Source: an uncultured Odoribacter sp.
GTDB lineage: Bacteria > Bacteroidota > Bacteroidia > Bacteroidales > Marinifilaceae
DNA: 64,000 nt
Direction of reading: 5' to 3'
Assembly: GCA_910589025.1 (NCBI GenBank)
Contig: CAJURM010000012.1
Coordinates: 21,932-85,931 of the forward strand
Both the position numbers and the translations under genes were made by a program. Shown here in pieces: positions 1 through 9,458 of this stretch (position 1 is the stretch's first letter; every line of letters begins with the position of its first letter). The notes under the pieces were generated by a model, which was not told the origin of the DNA, did no database searches, and worked only from the letters and a program-made list of their open reading frames with translations.

Positions 1-1773
1 GTCAGGCTTTACAAAAGGGACGTAGCGTGAAGGAAAAACATCGCGTATCTGCACAGCCAGCGTATTGGACACCCCTTGTCTCCATTCCTGTTCAAACAGC
101 ATATCCCATTGATTCACCATACTCAAACGATCATTGTTTCCCCGTGAAAAGACAGAACTAAGGATATTTCCCGTTGTAAAGGCATTCACACCTGCCCCCA
201 ATTGCAACACATCATGTTTAAAAGCCAGGGTCAACTGAGAAGTAGGCAATTCTTTAAAAGAATAGGTAAAACCGCCACCACCCTTAAAGTTCTCGTCTTT
301 TGTCCCATATGCCGCATACCCGAACAGCCGGATTTTCTTACTGAAATCTTCCGTCGTCCGGGCTCCCAACTGAAAACGGACACCCTCTAACTTATTAAAA
401 CTACCCAATTTGTAATAAGGACCGATACCGACATATTTCGTATCGTAATATCCCCCCATAATCGTGGAAATAACCGTATAGATATTCTGATACAGAGGTA
501 CATTCTTAATGGAATCGACCATCTGGTATATCTCCTTTTCCTGCTTACTCAGGGCATAAGGACGAATCGTATCCCAATACGAATCATCATTTTTCAGTAC
601 GGCTTTATCAATAATCACATTGTTATCCAATTTCAACACCTTTTCGGGTATCACTGGATTCAGCACCACATGAGAATAATCCACCTGCCGGTGTCCCAAA
701 AAAGAAACTACTTTCGATGAATCGGACATCACAATCGAAAAGTCGGCAAACAATCTGTCTTGTTTCGGAAACCAAACCGAATCCGCCAGCAACTGATTGG
801 TATTTTCCAACACAAGATGACGTATCCAGTTAACGTTCAATCCTTTCATCATCTTCACATGAGCGGATTGCAAAGCCCATGACAAAGAGTCAATATTCAC
901 CTCTCCGTCAAGCACCGGCGTAGAAAACGATTTGGGATGAAAGCGGATTTTATAGGTTTTCCGCCCCTCAATCTGCATACTGTCAACCAAAAAATACTTA
1001 TAATACATCAACCCATGATCGGACAACGGACTGGCAAAGCGAACCTCAAAGATATCGATATAATTATCATACAAATTGAAATTGGCATGCAAATGCCCCG
1101 TAAACTGAGCCAGCGTATAATCCTCCTCAATTCCCGATATCCGGCTCGCCTTTACAATTTCCCGCGACAAAGACGGTGATTTTCTGAAATAATAATCCGC
1201 AGAAGCCTCCGAAATCATGACAGGCAGATAAGCCTTTCCCGTCACCACAGAGGTATCAATGTGATCAAAAATAAAACCAAAATTTTTCTGCAATTTCTTA
1301 TTTTTAAAACCAGGCTTCACGTTAGTTAGGTCCAGTTCCATTTTAGTATATGTATTGCAGAAATAGGACTGTATCCTGTCGGGATTGTTTTTCTTCTTGT
1401 TTTGCGACACCTTGCGCAGAATTGCATGCGCCGGATTCTCTCCGGGTGTAACCTTAATCTCCTCCAAATCAAAAGACTGGGGGTCAAGTTTAAAATCAAT
1501 TGTATTATATGCCCCCGGTACAACTTTCCGGGACTGGGGTATATAACCGACAAACGACGCCTGCAATTCTTCTACCGCCTCGCGGGTCTCTATGGAATAC
1601 ACCCCGTCAAAATCTGTGGTGACCCCGACAAACGAACCCTTAAACACCACATTTACCAACGGAAGCGGTTCGCCCGTTTTCGCATCCGTAATCTTTCCCC
1701 GCACACGGGTACTCTGAGCCCAAACACTACATACCAGCAGCAATAAGACAGATAATACAAGCGACTTTTTCAT
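1..1773 (-). CDS. DUF5686 / carboxypeptidase-regulatory-like domain protein, 3' part missing
   Basis: Open for 591 codons from an ATG at 1773 to the left edge without a stop, so the C-terminus lies outside the window. The protein starts with a signal peptide (MKKSLVLSVLLLLVCSVWAQ), then a CarboxypepD_reg-like beta domain (residues ~22-105, with GKITDAKTGEPLPLVNV), then a long DUF5686-type region rich in aromatic and beta-prone residues. Family members are Bacteroidota outer-membrane or surface proteins with a C-terminal barrel-like part; their substrate is not known. It is not a classic TonB receptor: no plug domain follows the regulatory domain. The next gene upstream, kdsD, is 38 bases away on the same strand, so they may be co-transcribed. 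Confidence 0.85.
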   Translation of the reverse strand, partial: MKKSLVLSVLLLLVCSVWAQSTRVRGKITDAKTGEPLPLVNVVFKGSFVGVTTDFDGVYSIETREAVEELQASFVGYIPQSRKVVPGAYNTIDFKLDPQSFDLEEIKVTPGENPAHAILRKVSQNKKKNNPDRIQSYFCNTYTKMELDLTNVKPGFKNKKLQKNFGFIFDHIDTSVVTGKAYLPVMISEASADYYFRKSPSLSREIVKASRISGIEEDYTLAQFTGHLHANFNLYDNYIDIFEVRFASPLSDHGLMYYKYFLVDSMQIEGRKTYKIRFHPKSFSTPVLDGEVNIDSLSWALQSAHVKMMKGLNVNWIRHLVLENTNQLLADSVWFPKQDRLFADFSIVMSDSSKVVSFLGHRQVDYSHVVLNPVIPEKVLKLDNNVIIDKAVLKNDDSYWDTIRPYALSKQEKEIYQMVDSIKNVPLYQNIYTVISTIMGGYYDTKYVGIGPYYKLGSFNKLEGVRFQLGARTTEDFSKKIRLFGYAAYGTKDENFKGGGGFTYSFKELPTSQLTLAFKHDVLQLGAGVNAFTTGNILSSVFSRGNNDRLSMVNQWDMLFEQEWRQGVSNTLAVQIRDVFPSRYVPFVKPD

Positions 1774-1811
1774 TCAACTAAATTTCAGACCGGTATGAAA
1801 CAGCCCCACTC

Positions 1812-2777
1812 CTATACTACTCCCTCCCGCAAAATATCATGCAAATGCACCATACCTTTATATATGTGTTCTTCTCCGGTAACAACCAGCTGGGTGATAC
1901 TGTTCTTTTCCATGAGCATAAAAGCATTGTAAGCAAGTTCCTCTTCCGAAATGGTCTTCGGATGTCGGGACATAATGTCCCTGGCTTTCAAACCGTCTAC
2001 ATCCGGATACTTCTCAAGCATACGGCGCAAGTCTCCATCGGTGATAATTCCCAACAGATGTTCAGTCTCATTCACTACAGCAACTGCTCCCAAGCATCCT
2101 CCCGACATTTCCAGAATCACCGAGCGTATACCGTCTTCCGGAGCTACCCGGGGACGGTTTTCCTTATCAAAAACATCCGATACTCGGGTGTACAAACGCT
2201 TACCTAACGAACCACCGGGATGGAATTTTGCAAAATCACGACTGGAAAAACTACGGCAGGCAATCAGACACATTGCCAAAGCATCCCCCATCACCAACTG
2301 AGCTGTCGTAGAATTGGTCGGAGCCAGGTTATTCGGACAAGCCTCTTTGTCCACATGCGCCTTAATGACATATTCAGAATTCTGTGCCAGGAAAGAGTCG
2401 GTATTCGAAACCATTGCCACAATCCGGTTGTTGCCTATATTGCGGATAAGCGGCACCAGCACCTTAATTTCAGGCGTATTGCCGCTTTTGGAAATAAAAA
2501 TGACCACATCCTCCTCTCTCACCATTCCCATATCCCCGTGAATGGCATCAGCGGCATGCATAAAAACGGAAGGCGTTCCGGTGGAATTCAACGTCGCGAC
2601 AATCTTCTGAGCAATAATCGCGCTTTTTCCTATTCCGGTAATAATCACCCGCCCTTTGCTTTCATAGATCAATTTCACTACTTTTTCAAAATCATCGTCT
2701 ATAAACCCGACCAAATTCCGAACCGTGTCCGCTTCTTCTACAATTACATTCTTTGCAACATCCTTAATATCAATCAT
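1812..2777 (-). CDS. kdsD: KpsF/GutQ-family arabinose-5-phosphate isomerase
   Basis: A 321-residue cytoplasmic enzyme expected to interconvert ribulose-5-phosphate and arabinose-5-phosphate, the first step toward Kdo for lipopolysaccharide. Residues ~35-170 form a SIS sugar-isomerase domain (GRVIITGIGKSAIIAQKI, then ISKSGNTPEI with the phosphate-binding serines). Residues ~200-320 hold two CBS domains (SDVF..., GIITDGDLRR, ARDIMSRHPKTIS). Length and order match the KdsD/KpsF family. It is divergent from recQ across a 347-base gap and may be read through into the DUF5686 gene. The alternative, a GutQ-type paralogue, cannot be separated by sequence alone. Confidence 0.93.
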   Translation of the reverse strand: MIDIKDVAKNVIVEEADTVRNLVGFIDDDFEKVVKLIYESKGRVIITGIGKSAIIAQKIVATLNSTGTPSVFMHAADAIHGDMGMVREEDVVIFISKSGNTPEIKVLVPLIRNIGNNRIVAMVSNTDSFLAQNSEYVIKAHVDKEACPNNLAPTNSTTAQLVMGDALAMCLIACRSFSSRDFAKFHPGGSLGKRLYTRVSDVFDKENRPRVAPEDGIRSVILEMSGGCLGAVAVVNETEHLLGIITDGDLRRMLEKYPDVDGLKARDIMSRHPKTISEEELAYNAFMLMEKNSITQLVVTGEEHIYKGMVHLHDILREGVV

Positions 2778-3124
2778 GTTTCAATTTATTTACAAAACGA
2801 CAAAATAATTACAATATTTATGCCAAAAAAAAACAGGAAAAAATCTTGCAACAACAATTTTTTCTATAATTTTACTCAAGGACAAAAGTACAATAAATGC
2901 CCAAAAGTTTGTCAGGTTTGCGGGACAATAGTTCCTACCAACAAACACCTATGAACACTAAGTTTATGTGTCACAAAGCTTCCGAAACCGGAAAATTACC
3001 GTTCTGTTACGGATATCCCCTTTTTAAAAGGTGGGAATCCGGGTGTAAAATTGTACTGAATTTATTTGTTCCTCCGAATTAAGTTATAAATTTGCAGCCC
3101 TTGTGCGCGGCGTGCAAAAACAAG
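2778..3124. other. Divergent intergenic region kdsD / recQ
   Basis: 347 bases between the two divergent starts. The left part is AT-rich and should hold the kdsD promoter, although no clean TAnnTTTG is seen on the minus strand. The right part holds the recQ promoter (separate entry). A 61-codon open frame at 2897-3082 has no family resemblance and no spaced promoter and is not called. Confidence 0.5.
3065..3094 (+). promoter_or_regulatory. Putative sigma-ABfr promoter of recQ
   Basis: TTTG at 3065-3068 and TAAATTTG at 3087-3094, 18 bases apart, match the Bacteroides -33/-7 pattern. This places transcription start near 3100, downstream of the TTG at 3092, so the ATG at 3125 is the better recQ start. 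Confidence 0.6.
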
Positions 3125-5308
3125 ATGAATACAATGGCATTGGAGATTGATTTACATGCAAAACTAAAAGAGTATTTTGGCTTCGACAATTTCAAAGGAA
3201 ATCAGGAAGCCATTATCAAAAATGTACTGGCAGGGAGAAATACATTCGTATTGATGCCTACAGGAGGAGGTAAATCGTTATGCTACCAACTTCCTGCGCT
3301 GATATCCGAAGGTACGGCTATTGTAATTTCCCCATTGATTGCACTTATGAAAAACCAGGTGGACGCCATGCGTTCCTTCAGTGCAGCAGAAGGGGTTGCC
3401 CATTTTCTGAATTCTTCCCTGACTAAAACTGAAATTCTGAAAGTCAAAGAAGACATTTTGGAGGGCAAGACAAAACTTCTGTACGTCGCCCCTGAATCGT
3501 TGACCAAAGACAGCAATGTGGAATTTCTTCAAAAGATACCCATTTCTTTCTTTGCCGTAGACGAAGCCCATTGTATTTCGGAATGGGGGCATGATTTCCG
3601 GACAGAATACCGGAAAATACGTCCCATTGTGGAGCAGATCGGAAAAGCTCCGATTATTGCCTTGACAGCCACCGCCACACCTAAGGTTCAGCACGACATA
3701 CAGAAAAACCTGGACATGCTGGACGCAGAAGTGTTCAAGTCTTCATTCAACCGACCGAACCTGTATTATGAGGTACGCCCCAAAAATGACCCGACAAAAG
3801 ACATCATCAAATTCATCAAGAACCACGAAGGCAAATCCGGCATCATCTACTGCCTCAGCCGTAAAAAAGTAGAAGAACTGGCAGAAGTACTGCAAATCAA
3901 CGGAATCAAAGCAGCCGCCTATCATGCCGGAATGGATGCAAATACCCGAAGTGCTAACCAGGATAAATTTCTGATGGAAGAGGTCGACGTTATTGTCGCA
4001 ACCATTGCATTCGGAATGGGCATCGACAAACCCGACGTACGCTTTGTCATCCATTACGACATTCCCAAAAGCCTAGAAGGCTATTACCAGGAAACCGGAA
4101 GAGCGGGACGCGACGGAGGAGAAGGCATCTGCGTCACCTACTACAGCTACAAAGACATACAGAAATTAGAAAAATTCATGCAAGGCAAACCTATTGCCGA
4201 GCAGGAAATCGGTAAACAGTTACTGATGGAGACCGTATCATATGCGGAAACCTCCATGTGCCGCCGCAAGGTCTTGCTTCACTATTTCGGTGAAGATTAT
4301 GAAGAAGAAAACTGCGGATGCTGCGATAACTGCCTGTATCCCAAAAAAGAATTTGAGGGCAAGGAATATATGCTGGATGCTTTGACGTTAGTTACCGAAG
4401 TCAAGGAGAAATTCAAAATAGAACATTTGGTAAACATCCTATTAGGCGAAGCCGATTCCGCCATAAAAGCTTATAAACACGACAAACTGGAAATGTTCGG
4501 AAGCGGCACGGAGAAAAGCAGACAATTCTGGACAATGGTTTTCCGTCGGGCACTCATCAGTCGGTTTATCGAAAAAGACATTGAACAATACGGAGTAATT
4601 AAAATAACCAAGGAAGGATTAGACTTTATTGAACATCCAAAAGAATTTAAACTGATGGAAGACCGTAATTTTGAAGAAAGTGAAGAAAAAATCCAGGAAA
4701 AAGGCGGTGTGTCGGCCTTAGATGCCACCCTGTTTTCCATTCTGAAAGATCTGCGTAAAAAAATTGCCAAAACCAATAACCTTCCCCCCTATGTAATTTT
4801 CCAGGATCCTTCTCTGGAAGATATGTGTATCAACTATCCCGTAACGCTGGAAGAACTTGCCAACATCCAGGGGGTAGGTAGCGGGAAAGCCCAGAAATAC
4901 GGCAAAGAATTCGTTGAAATCATCAAACAATATGTCGATGACAATGAAATTGAACGCGCCCAGGATATGGTGGTAAAAACCGTTGCCAACAAATCCAAAT
5001 TCAAAGTATACATCATTCAGAACATCGACCGCCAGATCGACCTGGAAGACATTGCTTCCGCCCAGGGATTAACCTACGAAGAGTTAATCAAGGAAATGGA
5101 AGCCATCGTTTTCTCCGGTACCAAACTGAATATAGACTACTACATCAACAAGATTTTAGACGAAGACCAACAAAAAGAAATCTTTGATTATTTCATGGAG
5201 GCCCAAACAGATAACATACAGGAAGCTTTTGATGAATTTGAAGGAGACTATTCCGAAGAAGATTTACGGCTAATGCGTCTGAAATTCCACTCCAAACACG
5301 GCAACTGA
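3125..5308 (+). CDS. recQ: ATP-dependent DNA helicase RecQ
   Basis: A 727-residue 3'-5' superfamily 2 helicase for recombination and fork repair. Visible motifs are a family-type N-terminus (LKEYFGFDNFKGNQEAI), Walker A (MPTGGGKS), DEAH box (VDEAHCISEWGHDFR), motif III (LTATATPKV) and motif VI (YQETGRAGRDG). These are followed by a RecQ-Ct zinc site (C-X16-CGCCDNC pattern), a winged-helix region and a C-terminal HRDC domain containing LANIQGVGSGKAQKYG. The frame extends upstream to a TTG at 3092, but that codon lies inside the promoter. ATG 3125 or 3134 fits better. It appears to be a single-gene unit with its own terminator. Confidence 0.95.
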   Translation: MNTMALEIDLHAKLKEYFGFDNFKGNQEAIIKNVLAGRNTFVLMPTGGGKSLCYQLPALISEGTAIVISPLIALMKNQVDAMRSFSAAEGVAHFLNSSLTKTEILKVKEDILEGKTKLLYVAPESLTKDSNVEFLQKIPISFFAVDEAHCISEWGHDFRTEYRKIRPIVEQIGKAPIIALTATATPKVQHDIQKNLDMLDAEVFKSSFNRPNLYYEVRPKNDPTKDIIKFIKNHEGKSGIIYCLSRKKVEELAEVLQINGIKAAAYHAGMDANTRSANQDKFLMEEVDVIVATIAFGMGIDKPDVRFVIHYDIPKSLEGYYQETGRAGRDGGEGICVTYYSYKDIQKLEKFMQGKPIAEQEIGKQLLMETVSYAETSMCRRKVLLHYFGEDYEEENCGCCDNCLYPKKEFEGKEYMLDALTLVTEVKEKFKIEHLVNILLGEADSAIKAYKHDKLEMFGSGTEKSRQFWTMVFRRALISRFIEKDIEQYGVIKITKEGLDFIEHPKEFKLMEDRNFEESEEKIQEKGGVSALDATLFSILKDLRKKIAKTNNLPPYVIFQDPSLEDMCINYPVTLEELANIQGVGSGKAQKYGKEFVEIIKQYVDDNEIERAQDMVVKTVANKSKFKVYIIQNIDRQIDLEDIASAQGLTYEELIKEMEAIVFSGTKLNIDYYINKILDEDQQKEIFDYFMEAQTDNIQEAFDEFEGDYSEEDLRLMRLKFHSKHGN

Positions 5309-5318
5309 CATACACCAT

Positions 5319-5355
5319 AACCACGGAACCCAACTCCGTGGTTTTATTATTTTTT
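5319..5355 (+). terminator. recQ terminator
   Basis: A perfect 9-bp stem, AACCACGGA (5319-5327) with TCCGTGGTT (5335-5343), is followed by TTATTATTTTTT on the plus strand. It overlaps the 3' end of the convergent TonB-domain gene. Confidence 0.8.
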
Positions 5356-6126
5356 CAAACAGAAAGGAATAACCACATAGCTGGTATCACCTGTATAATT
5401 CCAAGCAGGTCCTTCACACAACAAGCGGATAGCTTCCCTGTTACAAGAATAGCTAATCCATTTCACTACCCGGATATGTGACGGACGCCCGGCCTTATTC
5501 ACATAAAAAGAGAGTTTTATCTCCCCTTCCAGTCCACGCTCCAAAGCATCCTGCGGGTAGCGCAAAGAATCCCGAACATAACGGTAGAATTTTTTATATC
5601 CTCCAAAAGGAAGAGAGCCCTTGTTTCCTTCTACAACCGTATCTCCTTTTCCATATCGTACCGAAACAGAACTGTTCAAGACTACTTCCGACTTTTGCAC
5701 CATCCGGACTGTATCCGGCTTCCCATTCATCTGTTGTTGTTCTGCATTTCCTCCCAAAAGGTTTTCACCTTCAAGCATACTCCCATTTCTCCCATTCCCT
5801 CCGGTCAAAAACAACCGATTTTTCTGACGCTGTATGCTATCCGCCTGCATCTGCCTAAATCCCATCATCATTCCCAAACCTACCACAACAACCGTAGCCA
5901 CTATTCCCCAGATCCTTCCTATCGCTCTCCACTTGCTTCTTGTCCGCTCCCGTAACCGTTTTGACAAATATTCAATATCCCGCACCACATCTCTCTGCAT
6001 TCCCGTCAACCCCTCCAGCGCCTCATATAAAAAAGCATCGTTCAATGCCTCCTTTTCCAAACCATTGGCTTCTTTCCCTCGTCGGTCCCCACGCAAATAA
6101 TTCACTATGCGGTTTCTTACTTTCAT
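5347..6126 (-). CDS. Single-pass membrane protein with C-terminal TonB-like domain, sigma-factor partner
   Basis: 259 residues. A basic cytoplasmic N-terminus (~1-65, including the acidic-helical stretch FLYEALEGLTG) precedes one transmembrane segment (~67-90, IWGIVATVVVVGLGMMMGF) and a low-complexity linker. Residues ~165-259 look like a TonB C-terminal domain: YPQDALERGLEGEIKLSFYV, then NKAGRPSHIRVV and AWNYTG. It starts one base after the stop of the sigma-factor gene, so the two are an operon. The position is that of an anti-sigma factor, but the periplasmic half is that of an energy-transducing TonB. The inference is a membrane partner that links an envelope signal to the sigma factor. 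It lacks the FecR-type domain usual in this role. Confidence 0.7.
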   Translation of the reverse strand: MKVRNRIVNYLRGDRRGKEANGLEKEALNDAFLYEALEGLTGMQRDVVRDIEYLSKRLRERTRSKWRAIGRIWGIVATVVVVGLGMMMGFRQMQADSIQRQKNRLFLTGGNGRNGSMLEGENLLGGNAEQQQMNGKPDTVRMVQKSEVVLNSSVSVRYGKGDTVVEGNKGSLPFGGYKKFYRYVRDSLRYPQDALERGLEGEIKLSFYVNKAGRPSHIRVVKWISYSCNREAIRLLCEGPAWNYTGDTSYVVIPFCLKK

Positions 6127-6127
6127 A

Positions 6128-6712
6128 TTATGCCAGTCCCTTTTTTCCCAAACACAATTTCAGATTTCTCCTCCCGTTCTGTACCAAATTTTTAATCAAC
6201 TTCAACGGGAATCCCGTAGCGTCTTCAATCTCTTTGTAGGAACGATCTTCCATAAAAAAACGGCAAACACTGATCCGCTGTTTTTCAGGCAAGGCCTCTA
6301 TACATTTCTGAAGCATCTTTTCCTTTGCCGTTTCTTTCCTCACGATCTCCAAGCTAAATTCATCACAAAATTCCAGCACCTCTTCATCCAGACTTACCTC
6401 TCCACCGGCAACACGACGCTGCAATTCTTTCCGGCAATAGTTGCGGACACACGCATAAAGCCAGGATTTAAATTCAGGTAACGGATGTTCCGCTGCTCTT
6501 CCCATCAGCTCGTCAAACAAGTACATCACGGCATACTGCGCGTCTTCCGTCCGTTTCAAATATTTTAATGCCACGCCATAAACCATAGGCACATAACGCT
6601 CATAGAGCACTCTCCAATACTCCTTATCCTTTTTCTGGCAGTAAGCCATCAAAAGATCTCTGTCGCCGAGATTTCCGTTTATTTTCTTCAACTGAAAAAA
6701 TTCAATATTCAC
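6128..6712 (-). CDS. RNA polymerase sigma-70 factor, ECF type
   Basis: A sigma factor with region 2 (GDRDLLMAYCQKKDKEYWRV, then YVPMVYGVALKYLKRTEDAQ) and region 4 (ALPEKQRISVCRFFMEDRSY followed by KEIEDATGFPLKLIKNLV). The start shown is a GTG at 6712 giving 194 residues. The frame runs open to 6802, but those extra residues are hydrophobic and unlike sigma N-termini. TTG or ATG codons slightly further in are also possible, and region 2 already begins at GDRDLL. It is followed after one base by the TonB-domain membrane protein, its presumed partner. Target genes cannot be deduced here. Confidence 0.85.
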   Translation of the reverse strand: MNIEFFQLKKINGNLGDRDLLMAYCQKKDKEYWRVLYERYVPMVYGVALKYLKRTEDAQYAVMYLFDELMGRAAEHPLPEFKSWLYACVRNYCRKELQRRVAGGEVSLDEEVLEFCDEFSLEIVRKETAKEKMLQKCIEALPEKQRISVCRFFMEDRSYKEIEDATGFPLKLIKNLVQNGRRNLKLCLGKKGLA

Positions 6713-6823
6713 AAAGATGTCAATTTTCTGAAAAATCCACAATCTTTCGCCGAAAAATATTAATAAAAGAAGAATTATGTCTGCTTTGTATCCAGACACC
6801 AAATGCCCGGAATAGAGCAGTTA

Positions 6824-8485
6824 TTATAAAAAAAGTATCAAAATCAACTGAGCCAGAATGACCCGAATAAACATTGCTACCGGATAGACCGTAGCATAAG
6901 CAACCGAAGGACTGTCCCCGGGTGAAATCACATTGGCATAATTCAATGCCATCGGATTAGCCATACTTCCGCACAGCATTCCGGCAACAGAACCGAAATC
7001 CAGCTTCATCACATTCAACGCCCACACAGCTACCATCAAAACCGGTATTACGGTAAGGGCAAATCCCAAACCCAGCCACAAAAGCCCTTCGGGACGAAAA
7101 ACGGTATCAAAGAAATGAGCACCGGCATCAAGTCCCAGACATGCCAAATACATTGAAAGCCCCAAAGCCCTCAACATCAGATTAGCACTACGAGTCGTAT
7201 AGGTAATCATGTGCATGCGCGGCCCAAAAGCCCCCATCAGGATCCCCATAACTATAGGTCCGCCGGCAATACCCAATTTCACCGGATAACTCACACCCGG
7301 CACACTAAAAGGTATCGTCCCCAAAAACAACCCCAGCACAATGCCGATAAAAACGGCAACCAAGTTGGGTTCCTTAAGGCTAAGCACTTTATTTCCCAAC
7401 ACTTTTTCCACATTTGCAATAGCATTGGCTTCACCGACAACAGTCAACTTATCCCCCAATTGGAGCACCAGATCCGGCAAGGCCAGCAACTCCACTCCAG
7501 CCCGGTAGATACGGGTAATATTGATGCCATAATGATTTCTCAAACGAAGAGCCCCCAAACGCTTTCCGTTAATCTCGGAGCGGGTCACCAGTATCCTCTG
7601 CGAAATCAACTGGCTGTCTATCGCATTCCAATCGATGTCGTCTTTATTCCAGTCTCTGTGCTCCTGTTCCCCGAATAACATAGTCAGTGTCTCCACTGCC
7701 GCCTCGGAAGTAATGACCAACAAACGGTCATTTTCCTGCAATACGGTCCCGGAAGTCGGAATCGTGACCTTTCCGTCCCGCCATAAACGGGAAATGACAA
7801 ATTTATGATAAGCCAATGCTGCCGCTTCTTTCACGGTCTTGCCGAAAATTCCCGGATTACAGACCTGAAAACCGGCAATAAAAGCGGCATGTGATTTGTG
7901 TTCATCCCGCTTATACTCCGATTCCTGCAAAGGAAAAAGTTTCCGGAGAAATGCCAGGGCTATAATCACACCGACCACACCCAAAGGATAAGTCACCGCA
8001 CATCCCAGTGCCGGATCAGCCGTCTCTATCTGTAATTGCTTCAATGTCTGCTGGGCAGCACCCAAAGCAGGCGTATTGGTTACAGATCCGCTTAATATGC
8101 CTACCATATCCGGCAGGGATACGCCCGTAAACAGGTGCAACGCCACCGTCATTACCGTGCCCAGCATCACAACTGCCAAAGCCAGGATATTCAAAGTCAT
8201 TCCGCCTTTACGGAAAGAACCGAAAAAAGAGGGACCTACCTGTAATCCTAAAGCATATACAAAAATTATCAATCCGAAACTCTCGGCATAATTCAGCATA
8301 TTTGGGTCTATTGCTAACCCCAAATGTCCCGCCAGGATACCCACAAAAAACACAAACGTCACTCCAAGAGAAATACCCAGAATACGTATTCTTCCCAATA
8401 TCAAACCAATAGCAGTGATCAATGAGATCACGACCACCGCCTGTATCACGGACTGCTCAACAAACAGGCCTCTTAACCATTCCAT
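6824..8485 (-). CDS. AspT/YidE-family transporter with paired RCK_C domains
   Basis: 553 residues in the layout of the aspartate:alanine-exchanger / YidE-YbjL family. It has five or six N-terminal membrane segments (~10-185) including GLQVGPSFFGSFRKGG and the conserved SGSVTNTPALGAA. Two cytoplasmic TrkA_C-like domains follow (~205-370, e.g. GTVLQENDRLLVI and LPDLVLQLGDKLTVVGE), then a second membrane half (~375-553) with the duplicated CGSMANPMALNYA motif. The family exchanges or exports small anions; the substrate cannot be read from the sequence. It is a single gene divergent from the M23 peptidase gene. Confidence 0.88.
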   Translation of the reverse strand: MEWLRGLFVEQSVIQAVVVISLITAIGLILGRIRILGISLGVTFVFFVGILAGHLGLAIDPNMLNYAESFGLIIFVYALGLQVGPSFFGSFRKGGMTLNILALAVVMLGTVMTVALHLFTGVSLPDMVGILSGSVTNTPALGAAQQTLKQLQIETADPALGCAVTYPLGVVGVIIALAFLRKLFPLQESEYKRDEHKSHAAFIAGFQVCNPGIFGKTVKEAAALAYHKFVISRLWRDGKVTIPTSGTVLQENDRLLVITSEAAVETLTMLFGEQEHRDWNKDDIDWNAIDSQLISQRILVTRSEINGKRLGALRLRNHYGINITRIYRAGVELLALPDLVLQLGDKLTVVGEANAIANVEKVLGNKVLSLKEPNLVAVFIGIVLGLFLGTIPFSVPGVSYPVKLGIAGGPIVMGILMGAFGPRMHMITYTTRSANLMLRALGLSMYLACLGLDAGAHFFDTVFRPEGLLWLGLGFALTVIPVLMVAVWALNVMKLDFGSVAGMLCGSMANPMALNYANVISPGDSPSVAYATVYPVAMFIRVILAQLILILFL

Positions 8486-8523
8486 TTTCAGCAGAATAAA
8501 AATCGTATTACGATAAAACGGCG

Positions 8524-8531
8524 CAAAGGTA
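8524..8531 (-). promoter_or_regulatory. Putative -7 element of the AspT/YidE-type transporter gene
   Basis: CAAAGGTA on the plus strand reads TACCTTTG on the minus strand, a TAnnTTTG match 39 bases upstream of the start. No convincing -33 TTTG at the right distance. Confidence 0.45.
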
Positions 8532-8657
8532 ATATTTAATTCACGATTTCAGACCGACCCCGGAAAAATTTCCCCGTTCGAAAACATATGAAAACATTTT
8601 CCACCTTTAAAATACAGTATTTTAACAGATTATACTTATAACCTCACGCTTTTTTAT

Positions 8658-8665
8658 TATCTTTG
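8658..8665 (+). promoter_or_regulatory. Putative -7 element of the M23 peptidase gene
   Basis: TATCTTTG matches TAnnTTTG and lies 21 bases before the ATG at 8687. It overlaps the TTG at 8663, which argues against that codon as the start. Confidence 0.5.
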
Positions 8666-8686
8666 CATCGTTCAAAACAATCGTGC

Positions 8687-9451
8687 ATGAAGATAAACAA
8701 ATTATTTGCAATAACATTTTTTGGTTTACTGTTCATTTTCTCTTCCTGTTCCAGACAAAAATCTTTTACCACTGTAAACGAACCATCGGCCTCTCTCCTA
8801 TCACCGTTCAATACGGACCAACTGATTACAATTCCGGAACTCGCCGTATCAGAATATCTTAAAGAACCCGCCACATTTTATACACCGTCCATTGAAATCA
8901 CAGACACATTTATCGGTGCAGAAAAGTACCTGGTACGAGCTAAAACAGAAAAACTTTTTGAAAAGAGAAACGAATTACTGGTTGATTTAAGCCAAATAAA
9001 TGAAACTTCTTTTTTCTTTCCTCTTCCGGGAGCGCGTTTTCTGTCTCCTTACGGCATCCGCCGGGGCAGAAATCATACGGGAATTGACATCAAGACTTTC
9101 GCCAACGACACGGTCAGAGCTGCATTTGACGGAGTGGTGCGGATTGCAGGACGAGCCAAAGGCTACGGTAATGTTGTCGTTATCCGCCATTACAATGGAC
9201 TCGAAACAGTCTACGGCCACCACGCCCGGTTACTGGTAAAGGCGGGCGATAAAGTCAAAGCAGGCATGGCTATCGGATTGGAAGGCCGTACCGGAAGGGC
9301 AACCACAGATCACTTACATTTCGAAACCCGCATCAACGGACAGCCTTTTGACCCGTCGCTTATTATAGACTTTCACACTCAAAAGCTGCTCAACACCTGC
9401 CTCGTATTCACGCCAGGTCCCGACGGAAAAATAAAGATTGACCAAGTATAA
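8687..9451 (+). CDS. M23 (LytM-type) metallopeptidase lipoprotein
   Basis: 254 residues from the ATG at 8687. The N-terminus is a lipoprotein signal (MKINKLFAITFFGLLFIFSSC), so the protein should be anchored in the envelope. The catalytic M23 domain covers ~110-235 with the zinc ligands of GRNHTGIDIK (H, D) and TTDHLHFETR (HxH). The middle segment GYGNVVVIRHYNGLETVYGH is typical of LytM domains. Such enzymes cut peptide cross-links in murein, or act as regulators when inactive; all ligands are present here, so activity is likely. It ends seven bases from the convergent YtfJ-like gene. Confidence 0.92.
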   Translation: MKINKLFAITFFGLLFIFSSCSRQKSFTTVNEPSASLLSPFNTDQLITIPELAVSEYLKEPATFYTPSIEITDTFIGAEKYLVRAKTEKLFEKRNELLVDLSQINETSFFFPLPGARFLSPYGIRRGRNHTGIDIKTFANDTVRAAFDGVVRIAGRAKGYGNVVVIRHYNGLETVYGHHARLLVKAGDKVKAGMAIGLEGRTGRATTDHLHFETRINGQPFDPSLIIDFHTQKLLNTCLVFTPGPDGKIKIDQV

Positions 9452-9458
9452 CCGTCAG

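Noticed and set aside
1..1773. Several short plus-strand frames in the first 1.7 kb
   Set aside because: All are antisense to one uninterrupted minus-strand frame with signal peptide and recognisable domains.
2897..3082. 61-codon plus-strand frame upstream of recQ
   Set aside because: No resemblance to any family and it lies in the recQ promoter region; chance frame.
3092..3124. Upstream TTG start for recQ
   Set aside because: It lies within the -7 element TAAATTTG, so it would not be in the transcript.
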